A DNA stretch of 28,476 bases from JBLNCE01 sp050260415 (GTDB taxonomy: Bacteria > Bacillota > UBA4882 > JAAYXC01): assembly GCA_050260415.1 (NCBI GenBank), contig JBLNCE010000134.1:1-28476 (forward strand), in the 5' to 3' direction. The notes beneath the pieces are model-generated. The model worked only from the letters and a program-made list of their open reading frames with translations. It was not told where the DNA came from and ran no database searches. A program made the translations under genes and the position numbers. The stretch's first letter is position 1; each line of letters begins with the position of its first letter. Below are positions 6,821 to 14,279 of the stretch, in pieces.

Positions 6821-8515
6821 GTGAACCTGCGCTATCGGTTAACCCTGCAAATCTCCGGTTTCATCCTCGCCTCGATTGTGGCCGCGGGAGTGTACGCAAG
6901 CCAGATCTACGGGCGCGCCGTCGAGCGCGACTATATACGGCGCATGGAACCGATCTTGGAGGCCACGAAGGCGGCGATCGATCCCGCGGTGTATGCGGGC
7001 ATCCTGGCGGCCAAGGACGAAAGCGCGCCCGAGTATCAGAATACCCTGGCCGGTCTGCGCCGGGTTGTGCAGCGATACGGTCTCATGGGCATACAAGCCG
7101 TGAGCATGGATAAGCAGAAGCTGTACCATATCGTCATTGATACCGACGAGGGCGGCGAACACGATCCGGTCTGGAATCCCACCCGGCCGCCGAATAACAA
7201 GGAAGCCAACAGCGCGCTGGCCGGCGAGGATGCCATCGAGGCCTTTACAAAAAGCGGCGGCCAGCGGGTGATGCGGGGATTCGTTTCGATCAAAGGCGGC
7301 GGTCAGGTACTGGGCTATGCGGTCTGCACCCTGGGCGCGGAGCAGGCGAGCCGCGCCATGGGTCTGGTGGCGCGCGATGTCCTGCTCGGCGGAATCTTCA
7401 TGCTCATCATGGGGGTTGTTTTTGCCTTTATCTTGGCCAACAAGCTGACCCAACCGCTCATGAGCCTGACTGAGCACGCGGAACGCCTGCTGGCCGGCGA
7501 CCTCACCCAGGAACTGGATGTCAGGCATGAGGGCGAGATCGGCGTGATCGCCAAGGCCATGGATCGGATGCAGACCGGCCTCCGGCGGTTGGCGTCCAAG
7601 GTTCAGGAAATGGCCGGCGACTTGACGCGGCAGGCGGATCAGGCGCGCCAGCATGCCCACAATCTGCGGCTCGCGACGGAGCAGGCATCGGCGACAATCG
7701 CCGAGATCAGCGAGGGCGTCCGCCATTCCGCCAGCACCGTTTCGGAAAGCACGCAGGAACTGGCCACCAGCAGCGCCGTGCTTGACAACTTGGATAAACA
7801 GGTCGCGGAGCTTCAAGGTTCGGTTCTTGACGTGCGGAGTCTTGCCCTGCGGGGGGCTGAAGTCGTCGGCGGCGTAGTGGACGGGATCGCGGCCGTGGAG
7901 GAAGAAACGAAGCGGGCCGCGGAACGGATGCAGGATTTCATCCAACGCACGCAGGGCATCGGTGAGATGATCGAAGCGATCGAGAACATCGCGACGCAGA
8001 CCGCCACCCTGGCCCTGAACGCGACCATCGAGGCCGCGCGCGCGGGGGATTACGGCCGAGGTTTCGCCGTGGTTGCCAGGCGCATTCAACGGCTGGCCGT
8101 TTCGGCCAAGGAAACGGTGGTAGGCATCAGGGAGCTCTTGGGTGGCCTGAACGAGATAGTGGAGCCCGAGGCGGGTCAGGAGGCAAGCGCCCAGGACGGC
8201 GCCACCAAGGCCACCCCGTCCCTGCGCAGCCTTCAGGAAGCTTTTGGCGTGGTGGTCGCCAAACTGGAGCAGCTCACGACCAGATTGGCGGATGTGGCGG
8301 TCGCCCGCGGGGAATTGACCAGAAACGCCGCCCGGGTGAACGAAGCCATGCGCACGGTGCGCGAGCTGTCGTCCCAGGCCACGGACGGCATTGTGCAGAC
8401 GAGCGCGGCCACCACGGAGATGGGGGAAGCCGTCAACCAACTGGTGGTTATGGTCAATGCCCTGGGGCAATCAGCGGACGCCCTCATCGAGGAAGCGAAG
8501 CGGTTCAAGGTTTAG
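6821..8515 (+). CDS. Methyl-accepting chemotaxis protein
   Basis: This 564-residue chemoreceptor has a first membrane helix at about 8-28, an extracytoplasmic sensor of some 155 residues, a second helix at about 187-207, a HAMP domain at about 208-262 (KLTQPL, GDLTQELDVRHEGEIGVIA), and a long coiled-coil signalling domain to the end. The hairpin tip is visible at 390-426 as IATQTATLALNATIEAARAGD then GRGFAVVA. The usual D-E-V-R-x-L-A that follows is ARRIQRLA here, so the acidic and basic residues expected at that part of the tip are changed. GTG at 6821 is preferred because GGGGGGA sits just upstream and the hydrophobic helix follows at once. No che genes lie nearby. The sensor ligand is unknown. 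Confidence 0.9.
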   Translation: MNLRYRLTLQISGFILASIVAAGVYASQIYGRAVERDYIRRMEPILEATKAAIDPAVYAGILAAKDESAPEYQNTLAGLRRVVQRYGLMGIQAVSMDKQKLYHIVIDTDEGGEHDPVWNPTRPPNNKEANSALAGEDAIEAFTKSGGQRVMRGFVSIKGGGQVLGYAVCTLGAEQASRAMGLVARDVLLGGIFMLIMGVVFAFILANKLTQPLMSLTEHAERLLAGDLTQELDVRHEGEIGVIAKAMDRMQTGLRRLASKVQEMAGDLTRQADQARQHAHNLRLATEQASATIAEISEGVRHSASTVSESTQELATSSAVLDNLDKQVAELQGSVLDVRSLALRGAEVVGGVVDGIAAVEEETKRAAERMQDFIQRTQGIGEMIEAIENIATQTATLALNATIEAARAGDYGRGFAVVARRIQRLAVSAKETVVGIRELLGGLNEIVEPEAGQEASAQDGATKATPSLRSLQEAFGVVVAKLEQLTTRLADVAVARGELTRNAARVNEAMRTVRELSSQATDGIVQTSAATTEMGEAVNQLVVMVNALGQSADALIEEAKRFKV

Positions 8516-8537
8516 CCCGCGGAGAACGTTCAGCGAA

Positions 8538-8564
8538 AAAGCGCCCGGCACCGCCGGGCGCTTT
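8538..8564. terminator. Bidirectional rho-independent terminator
   Basis: A 12-bp perfect stem (8538-8549 with 8553-8564) has a 3-base loop. On the minus strand it is followed by five T; on the plus strand it ends in TTT-AAATTT. It serves the chemoreceptor gene and the convergent YpiB-like gene. Confidence 0.9.
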
Positions 8565-8580
8565 AAATTTCATCCCATCC

Positions 8581-9162
8581 CTAACCGCTCTTTATTGGCC
8601 CGGCCGGGGCCAAGTCCCCTTCGCGCGGCATCTTTTTCAAGACCGCCACCAGAGAGGTGAATGACGCCCGATCGCGCCGCTCCAGCGCCTGGTCGATCAG
8701 AAGCAGCAATTCCACGCGCTTGGCCGCGAGACCCAGACTGGCAAGGAGTTTGGTGGTTTCCAAATCCACCAGGGCCGGGCTGAATATCTCCGAGACCGGT
8801 TTGCATTCCGTCTCTCTGGCGGCGAGGAAGAGCCTGGCCTGAGAACGGCGCGCAAAGTGGGGGCAGAGATGGACCGGGCCGCCGGTGAGGGAAAGATCCA
8901 TGAGTATGGTCTCCACATCGTGGCAGGAGCCGGTTTCGGTCTGGTAGAGCAACCCTGGCTGCCTTTGCCCGACGGACGAGATGACTACCAGCGGACGCAG
9001 GTAGCTGCAGTCCTCGACGATCCGCAGCCGGGCCAGGAGATCGGTTGAGGAGAGGAGGAGCCGCAGCACATTCAGGGCCGCCGGTTCCTTGAGTTCGTGA
9101 TTGGAGCCGAACCAGAGCAGGAAAGCCTTGCGATCCTCGGGACTCACCGGCCTCTTCTCCAT
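8581..9162 (-). CDS. YpiB-like protein (UPF0302 N-domain, IDEAL-like C-end)
   Basis: This protein has about 193 residues. The first part (RKAFLLWFGSNHELKE, then VEDCSYLRPLVVIS and a two-strand region ending in ARLFLAARE) follows the pattern of YpiB/UPF0302, where K-FL-WFL--YQLK and VE-AEYCPR--V-S are typical. Near the end, LLLLIDQALERRDRASFTSLVAVL resembles the short IDEAL domain that closes YpiB proteins. The function of YpiB is not established. The start is ambiguous: ATG 9162 has GGGGTGAG about ten bases upstream and begins just before the conserved part; ATG 9213 would add 17 polar residues with a weak site. It is convergent with the chemoreceptor gene and divergent from pstS. It is more diverged than Bacillus YpiB, so family membership is an inference from pattern. 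Confidence 0.7.
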   Translation of the reverse strand: MEKRPVSPEDRKAFLLWFGSNHELKEPAALNVLRLLLSSTDLLARLRIVEDCSYLRPLVVISSVGQRQPGLLYQTETGSCHDVETILMDLSLTGGPVHLCPHFARRSQARLFLAARETECKPVSEIFSPALVDLETTKLLASLGLAAKRVELLLLIDQALERRDRASFTSLVAVLKKMPREGDLAPAGPIKSG

Positions 9163-9267
9163 ATCGCCGTACTCACCCCGTCCGGATAAAAACTCACCTC
9201 GCTTTTTCTGCATGTTCCCGCCATAACCCTAGGGCAAGCGGCAGGGGAATGATGCCAGGGCTGAGTC

Positions 9268-9306
9268 TTAACCCCATCTTAACATCATGATAAACTTGCC
9301 TTAACC
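9268..9306 (+). promoter_or_regulatory. PHO box (PhoP binding repeats) of the pst operon
   Basis: TTAACC (9268), TTAACA (9279), a degenerate ATAAAC (9290) and TTAACC (9301) are spaced exactly 11 bp apart. This matches the TT(A/T)ACA direct-repeat pattern bound by Bacillota PhoP. An extended -10-like TGCTATCGT (9313-9321) follows, fitting an activator-dependent promoter with no -35. Confidence 0.85.
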
Positions 9307-9355
9307 TCGGCTTGCTATCGTTGGCATGATAAAGCAAGCACGAGGTGCGTCAGGC

Positions 9356-10171
9356 ATGAAAAAGTTCATGTGGCCCACATTTTTCGCGCTAATGGCAGGC
9401 ATGGCCGTAACGATCGCTATTGGTGTCAATGCCGCCGGCCAGAGCAAAGGTTCCATCAGCATCGTCGGTTCCACCTCCGTGCAGCCGTTGGCGGAGGAAC
9501 TGGCCACGGCATTCATGCAAGCCAATCCCCAGGTGAGGATCACCGTGGCTGGCGGCGGCTCGGGCGCCGGCATCAAGGCGGTCAAGGCCGGCCAAGCCGA
9601 AATCGGTACTTCTTCACGTGAACTCGAGTCCGAAGAACGGAGCGGCCTCACGGAGACCGTCATCGCGCGCGACGGCATCGCGGTCATCGTTCACCCCAAG
9701 AATTCCGTGACCAACCTTAACCTGGACCAGGTGGCCGGGATCTATAGCGGCCGGATCAAAACCTGGCAAGCCGTGGGCGGCGCCAACGCCCAGATCGTGC
9801 TCGTCAGCCGCGAAGCCGGCTCCGGCACCCGCAGCGCCTTTGAGGAACTGGTGCTCGGCAAGACGCCGGTGGCGGCGAACCTGATCGTTCAAGGCTCGAC
9901 CGGTGCCGTCAGGCAGACCGTGGCCATCAGCAAAAACGCCATCGGCTACATCTCCATGGGACAGTTGGACCGGACAGTGCGGGCCGTCAGAATTAACGGG
10001 ACGGCGGCCACCGAAAGCAACGTCTTGAACAAGACCTACGCCGTCAGCCGGCCGTTTCTCTTCCTGACCAAGGGGCCGGCCAAGGGAGTGGTCAAAGCGT
10101 TCCTCGATTTTGTCCTCGGTCCCAAGGGGCAGGCCATCGTAGCCAAGGAATTCGTCCCGGTCGACAAGTAA
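9356..10171 (+). CDS. pstS: Phosphate ABC transporter, substrate-binding protein PstS
   Basis: This 271-residue protein binds orthophosphate outside the membrane. The phosphate-site segments are visible: IVGSTSVQPL, TVAGGGSGAGIKAV, IGTSSRELESEE and SREAGSGTRSAFEE. The start at ATG 9356 follows GAGGTG nine bases upstream and gives MKKF plus a hydrophobic stretch ending VNAAGQS, a cleavable signal peptide. No lipobox cysteine is present, which is unusual for Bacillota, where PstS is normally a lipoprotein. It is the first gene of pstSCAB-phoU-phoPR, directly downstream of the PHO box, so it should be induced by phosphate starvation. Confidence 0.95.
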   Translation: MKKFMWPTFFALMAGMAVTIAIGVNAAGQSKGSISIVGSTSVQPLAEELATAFMQANPQVRITVAGGGSGAGIKAVKAGQAEIGTSSRELESEERSGLTETVIARDGIAVIVHPKNSVTNLNLDQVAGIYSGRIKTWQAVGGANAQIVLVSREAGSGTRSAFEELVLGKTPVAANLIVQGSTGAVRQTVAISKNAIGYISMGQLDRTVRAVRINGTAATESNVLNKTYAVSRPFLFLTKGPAKGVVKAFLDFVLGPKGQAIVAKEFVPVDK

Positions 10172-10189
10172 CTCGATCGAGGTGAGAGC

Positions 10190-11098
10190 ATGGCGGATGC
10201 TACGTCGGCCGTGAACGTGCACAGGGATTATGAACGCCGCAAAACCAAGGAAAGCTTTATTTTCGTTTTGCTCTTTATCGCGGCGGCGACGGCCATGATC
10301 ATCGTATTGCTGATTTCCGCGTATATCTGGCGCGAGGGCTGGCCAATCCTGGCCAAGGTCGGCCCGCTCCGCTTCATCCTTGGGCGGTCGTGGCAACCGA
10401 CCGCCGGTGTGTTCGGCGCCTTGGCGCAACTGGCCGGTTCGGTCTATGTCACCTTGGGCGCCCTGGCCATCGGCGTACCGCTCGGCGTGGGCGGCGCCCT
10501 TTTCCTAGCCGAGTACGCCCCGTGGAAGATGGCGGTTTATCTCCATCCCGCCGTTTCTATGCTGGCCGCCATCCCTTCGGTGGTTTACGGTTTTGTGGCC
10601 CTGCGCCTGCTGGTGCCCTTGTTGCAGGGTCCCACCGGCGGCCTCGGGCTGTCGTTGCTCGCCGGCGCCATCGTCCTGGCCGTCATGATCCTCCCCACCA
10701 TCATCAGCGTCTCGGAAGATGCCATCCGCGCGGTGCCGGGGGACTTCAGGGAAGCCTCCCTGGGCCTCGGGGCCACGCATTGGCAGACCAGTTGGCGGGT
10801 ACTCCTCCCCGCGGCGCGCTCTGGTGTCCTGGCTTCGGTCATTCTCGGGGCCGGCCGGGCGATCGGTGAAACCATGGCGGTGATGATGGTCACGGGCAAT
10901 ATGTTCCAGGTGCCCGCCTCCATCTTAGAGCCCGGCGCCACGCTGACCGGGACTATCGCCATGGAATTCGGCTACGCGGGACCGGAACACCAACGGGCTC
11001 TATTCGCCGTAGGCATCGTGTTGTTCATTTTCATCATGATCGTGAACATGCTGGCCCAGATCGTCGCGCGCAGGGCTCGCCGGGGGGTGTCGGGATGA
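10190..11098 (+). CDS. pstC: Phosphate ABC transporter permease PstC
   Basis: This 302-residue inner-membrane permease has about six helices after a polar 25-residue N-terminus. The cytoplasmic EAA loop that contacts the PstB ATPase reads GDFREASLGLGATHWQTSWR. GATHWQT and GRAIGETMAV are typical of PstC. A GAGGTGAG site lies just before ATG 10190. It starts 18 bp after pstS, and its stop overlaps the start of pstA by 4 bp (ATGA), which suggests translational coupling of the two permease halves. Confidence 0.95.
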   Translation: MADATSAVNVHRDYERRKTKESFIFVLLFIAAATAMIIVLLISAYIWREGWPILAKVGPLRFILGRSWQPTAGVFGALAQLAGSVYVTLGALAIGVPLGVGGALFLAEYAPWKMAVYLHPAVSMLAAIPSVVYGFVALRLLVPLLQGPTGGLGLSLLAGAIVLAVMILPTIISVSEDAIRAVPGDFREASLGLGATHWQTSWRVLLPAARSGVLASVILGAGRAIGETMAVMMVTGNMFQVPASILEPGATLTGTIAMEFGYAGPEHQRALFAVGIVLFIFIMIVNMLAQIVARRARRGVSG

Positions 11099-11943
11099 GA
11101 GTCCCGCCCAGGGCGACCCAGGCCCTTGCCGTCGGGATGCTTTGGCTGATCACCGCGGCGGTCCTCGGCATACTGGCGGTCATCGTCGTCTATATCTTCT
11201 GGGAGGGATTGCCCCAGGTAACACCGGGCTTCCTCTTCGAGTTGCCGGAGGAGATGGGGAGAGCCGGCGGTATCCTGCCGACGCTCTTTGCCACCGCGTA
11301 CGTTACCTTCATCGCGTTGGCGGTTTCTTTTCCCATCAGCATCGGAGCCGCGCTCTACCTTGTTGAATACACGCGTGAGAGCCCGGTGACGCGCCTGCTC
11401 CGCTTCGGCACCGAGACCCTGGCCGGTATTCCCTCCATCATCTTCGGGCTTTTCGGCGCGGCCTTCTTCGTTTACGGGCTGGGGCTCAAGCTCTCGATCC
11501 TTTCCGGTGCGCTGACCTTGGCCCTGATGCTCTTGCCCATCATGATCAGGACCACCGAAGAGGCCTTGAGAGCCGTGCCCAACGGCTACCGGGAAGGAAG
11601 TCTGGCGTTGGGCGCCACCAAATGGCAGACCATCACCAAGGCCGTGCTGCCCTCGGCCGGCGGAGGGATTCTCACCGGTATCCTGCTCAGTCTGGGCCGG
11701 GCCGTGGGGGAGACGGCCGCGCTCTTTTTGACGCTCGGCGGCAGCATCCTGAGGCTACCCTGGAATCCCATGGAGCAAGGGCGCACCATGACGCTCCATC
11801 TTTACATCCTGGCCACGGAAGGATTGTCCGTGGATCGCGCCTTCGCCACCGCCGCCTGTTTGATCGCGGCCATCATGGCAATCGATACCGCCGCCTTTGC
11901 TCTATTGCGCCGGTTTAACCGGAGACGGTTGGGTGCGGGATAA
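11095..11943 (+). CDS. pstA: Phosphate ABC transporter permease PstA
   Basis: This 282-residue second permease has about six helices. The EAA loop reads NGYREGSLALGATKWQTITK, and GRAVGETAALFLT near the end is typical of PstA. The ATG overlaps the pstC stop. A 108-bp gap follows before pstB, with no terminator and nothing else that I can identify. Confidence 0.95.
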   Translation: MRVPPRATQALAVGMLWLITAAVLGILAVIVVYIFWEGLPQVTPGFLFELPEEMGRAGGILPTLFATAYVTFIALAVSFPISIGAALYLVEYTRESPVTRLLRFGTETLAGIPSIIFGLFGAAFFVYGLGLKLSILSGALTLALMLLPIMIRTTEEALRAVPNGYREGSLALGATKWQTITKAVLPSAGGGILTGILLSLGRAVGETAALFLTLGGSILRLPWNPMEQGRTMTLHLYILATEGLSVDRAFATAACLIAAIMAIDTAAFALLRRFNRRRLGAG

Positions 11944-12051
11944 ATGAGGCGCGATAAACCGTAGTCATCGGGGCGCGGGTGTCGAGTCAGCAGGATATCG
12001 TCAAAATGGTTTCCCAGTGTTTTTCGCGCCTGTTCTGGAGGAGGTCAGAAC

Positions 12052-12813
12052 TTGGAAATGAACGCAAAGATCATCACCGGGAGCTTCAACCTGCATTATG
12101 GGGCTTTTCAAGCGCTAAGAGACATTGACCTGGCAATACCAGAACGTGAAGTCACGGCCTTGATTGGCCCTTCGGGCTGCGGCAAGACTACTTTCTTGCG
12201 TTCAATCAACCGGATGAACGATCTTATCCCTGGCGTACGGACTGCGGGTTCAATCAAACTCGACGGCCTCGATCTCTACGGACGTGATGTGGACGTGGTC
12301 GATCTCCGGCGGCGCGTAGGCATGGTCTTTCAGCGGCCCAATCCCTTTGCCATGAGCATCGCGGAGAATGTCGCCTATGGCCCGCGTATCCATGGGATAA
12401 AGAATCCCCATCAACTGATGGATATCGTCGAATCCAGTCTCGAGGCCGCCGGTCTTTTCGAAGAGGTCAAGGACCGGCTGGACCAACCGGCTCTGGGGCT
12501 CTCCGGCGGCCAGCAGCAGAGACTCTGCATTGCCAGATGCCTAGCCGTGGAGCCGGAAGTCATTCTCATGGACGAACCCTGTTCCGCCCTGGATCCGATC
12601 GCCACCGCCAGGGTGGAGGACTTGATCCTGGAGCTCAAGAAAAAGTACACTATCGTTGTGGTCACCCACAATCTCCAACAGGCGGCCCGCATCTCCGACT
12701 GCATGGCCTTCTTCCTTCTCGGCCGCTTGGTCGAGCACGGCCTGACCGAGGCGATGCTGACGAATCCGACCCAAAAAGAGACCGAAGATTACCTGACCGG
12801 ACGGTTTGGCTAG
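12052..12813 (+). CDS. pstB: Phosphate ABC transporter ATP-binding protein PstB
   Basis: This 253-residue ATPase energises phosphate import. Walker A is GPSGCGKTT (39-47), the Q-loop region is VFQRPNPF, the ABC signature LSGGQQQRL lies at 150-158, Walker B is VILMDEP (170-176), and the switch His is in VTHN. The C-terminal NPTQKETEDYLTGRFG is the usual PstB ending. The start is taken as TTG 12052, since GGAGGAGGT ends seven bases before it. The ATG two codons later (12058) is the alternative and changes nothing in the fold. Confidence 0.95.
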   Translation: MEMNAKIITGSFNLHYGAFQALRDIDLAIPEREVTALIGPSGCGKTTFLRSINRMNDLIPGVRTAGSIKLDGLDLYGRDVDVVDLRRRVGMVFQRPNPFAMSIAENVAYGPRIHGIKNPHQLMDIVESSLEAAGLFEEVKDRLDQPALGLSGGQQQRLCIARCLAVEPEVILMDEPCSALDPIATARVEDLILELKKKYTIVVVTHNLQQAARISDCMAFFLLGRLVEHGLTEAMLTNPTQKETEDYLTGRFG

Positions 12814-12863
12814 AACCCGGATTGCGAAAGTAATGTCAGATGTGGACAATGGGGGCGGTGCGG

Positions 12864-13520
12864 ATGACGCGGATCGGTTTTGACCGAGCCCTGGCGGATT
12901 TGAAGGATAAGCTGCTCGTCATGGGCGGCAAGGTGACCGAGTCAATCCACGGCGCGGTCGGCGCCTTGGCGAGGCAGGATTTGAACCTGGCCCAGGCAAT
13001 CGTGGACGGCGACGACGTCATCGACGATCTGGCCTATGAGATGGAGGAGGACTGCCTGCGCCTCATTGCCCTGCAGCAACCGATCGCCAAAGACCTTCGG
13101 GCGGTGGCCGCCGCTTATCGCATGACCACCGATCTGGAACGCATCGCGGATCATGCGGTCAATATCGCCGAGATCGCGCAACGCATCGGCACGGAACCGC
13201 TGATCAAGCCCCTGATCGATATCCCGCGCATGGCGCGTATGGTGGAGGAGATGGTCCGCTCGAGCCTGACCGCCTATGTGCAGGGCGATCCGGAGTTGGC
13301 CGCCCAAAACTGCCGGCGTGACAGCGAGGTTGACCAGCTTTACGAGCACCTCTTCAACGAGCTGATCGGCTTCATCATGGCGGGCGGCGAGAGCCGGTGC
13401 GTGGTGCAGGCGCTGAACCTTCTTTTCGCCGCGCGCTACCTGGAGCGGGTGGGCGACCACGCCACCAACATCGGGGAACGGGTGATCTTCATGGTCACGG
13501 GGCGTAGGGAAAGATATTGA
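12864..13520 (+). CDS. phoU: Phosphate transport regulator PhoU
   Basis: This 218-residue all-helical protein has two PhoU repeats. The metal-binding motifs are E-RIADHAVNIAE in the first and LERVGDHATNIGE in the second, preceded by the typical ALQQPIAKDLRAV. PhoU links the Pst transporter to the sensor kinase so that signalling is off when phosphate is plentiful. The ATG at 12864 gives MTRIGFDRALADLKDKLL, the common family start; ATGs at 12840 and 12849 are in frame but have no better site. It lies 50 bp after pstB. Confidence 0.93.
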   Translation: MTRIGFDRALADLKDKLLVMGGKVTESIHGAVGALARQDLNLAQAIVDGDDVIDDLAYEMEEDCLRLIALQQPIAKDLRAVAAAYRMTTDLERIADHAVNIAEIAQRIGTEPLIKPLIDIPRMARMVEEMVRSSLTAYVQGDPELAAQNCRRDSEVDQLYEHLFNELIGFIMAGGESRCVVQALNLLFAARYLERVGDHATNIGERVIFMVTGRRERY

Positions 13521-13525
13521 TTTAA

Positions 13526-13573
13526 TGTTGAATGGTAAATGCTGAATGTAGAATTAAGGCATTTAGCATTACC
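13526..13573 (+). repeat. Degenerate TGNTRAA heptamer run with hairpin between phoU and the regulator gene
   Basis: Four heptads follow each other: TGTTGAA, TGGTAAA, TGCTGAA and TGTAGAA (13526-13553). GGTAAATGCT (13534-13543) pairs with AGCATTACC (13565-13573) with one bulge. The stretch is AT-rich in a GC-rich operon and follows the phoU stop by five bases. Confidence 0.55.
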
Positions 13574-13589
13574 ACTAAACACCTCTGGG

Positions 13590-14279
13590 GTGATTAAAAT
13601 CGAGCGCATCCTGATCGTGGAAGACGAGACGGCCATCGCGGAAACACTGGCCTTTAACCTCCAACGTGAGGGCTACGAGGTGGCCGCGGTCGGAGACGGC
13701 CGTGTCGGGCTGGAGACGATTAGACGGACTCGGCCGGACCTCGTCATTCTCGATTTAATGCTGCCGGGTCTCGATGGAGTAGAGATATGTCGCAGATTAC
13801 GGGCTGACGGGCTTACGACGCCCGTTATCATGCTCACCGCCCGCGGTGGTGAAGCCGACCGCGTTCTGGGATTGGAGATCGGAGCGGATGATTACGTGAC
13901 CAAGCCCTTCAGTCTCCGTGAACTGGTGGCGCGGGTTCATTCTGTGCTGCGGCGCACCGGGCCGGGTACCGGCAGCCAGCCCTCTTTACAGATCGAGCAT
14001 CTGCGGATCGATCTGTCCGGCCGGGAACTAAGCGTGGCCGGGAAGACGGTCGAACTGTCGGCCAAGGAGTTTGACCTGCTGCGCGTCCTGGTTCAGCACC
14101 GCGGTCAGGTGTTGTCGCGCGAACAACTGCTGGACCTGGTCTGGGGGTGCGATTTTTACGGCGATCCGCGGACGGTCGACGTCCACATCAGGTGGCTGCG
14201 CGAGAAGATCGAACTGGATCCGGCTGACCCGGGCTTGATCCTGACCGTTCGGGGGAGTGGTTACAAATTCCGCCGCTAG
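13590..14279 (+). CDS. phoP: OmpR/PhoB-family response regulator (PhoP-type)
   Basis: This 229-residue regulator has a receiver domain with the acidic pair Glu11-Asp12, phosphoacceptor Asp55 in LVILDLMLPG, and Lys in DDYVTKPFS. A winged-helix effector domain follows (LSAKEFDLLRVLVQHRGQVLSRE, then RTVDVHIRWLREKI and VRGSGYKF). It should bind the PHO box upstream of pstS. The GTG at 13590 gives MIKIERILIVEDE, the natural domain start; an in-frame ATG at 13539 lies in the heptamer repeat and would add a meaningless 17-residue tail. The gene ends inside the start region of the kinase. Confidence 0.92.
   Translation: MIKIERILIVEDETAIAETLAFNLQREGYEVAAVGDGRVGLETIRRTRPDLVILDLMLPGLDGVEICRRLRADGLTTPVIMLTARGGEADRVLGLEIGADDYVTKPFSLRELVARVHSVLRRTGPGTGSQPSLQIEHLRIDLSGRELSVAGKTVELSAKEFDLLRVLVQHRGQVLSREQLLDLVWGCDFYGDPRTVDVHIRWLREKIELDPADPGLILTVRGSGYKFRR

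Noticed and set aside
6839..8470. A 543-codon minus-strand open frame opposite the chemoreceptor gene
   Set aside because: It mirrors the GC-rich codons of a clear receptor gene, shows no domain or ribosome site, and is His/Gly-rich as antisense frames are.
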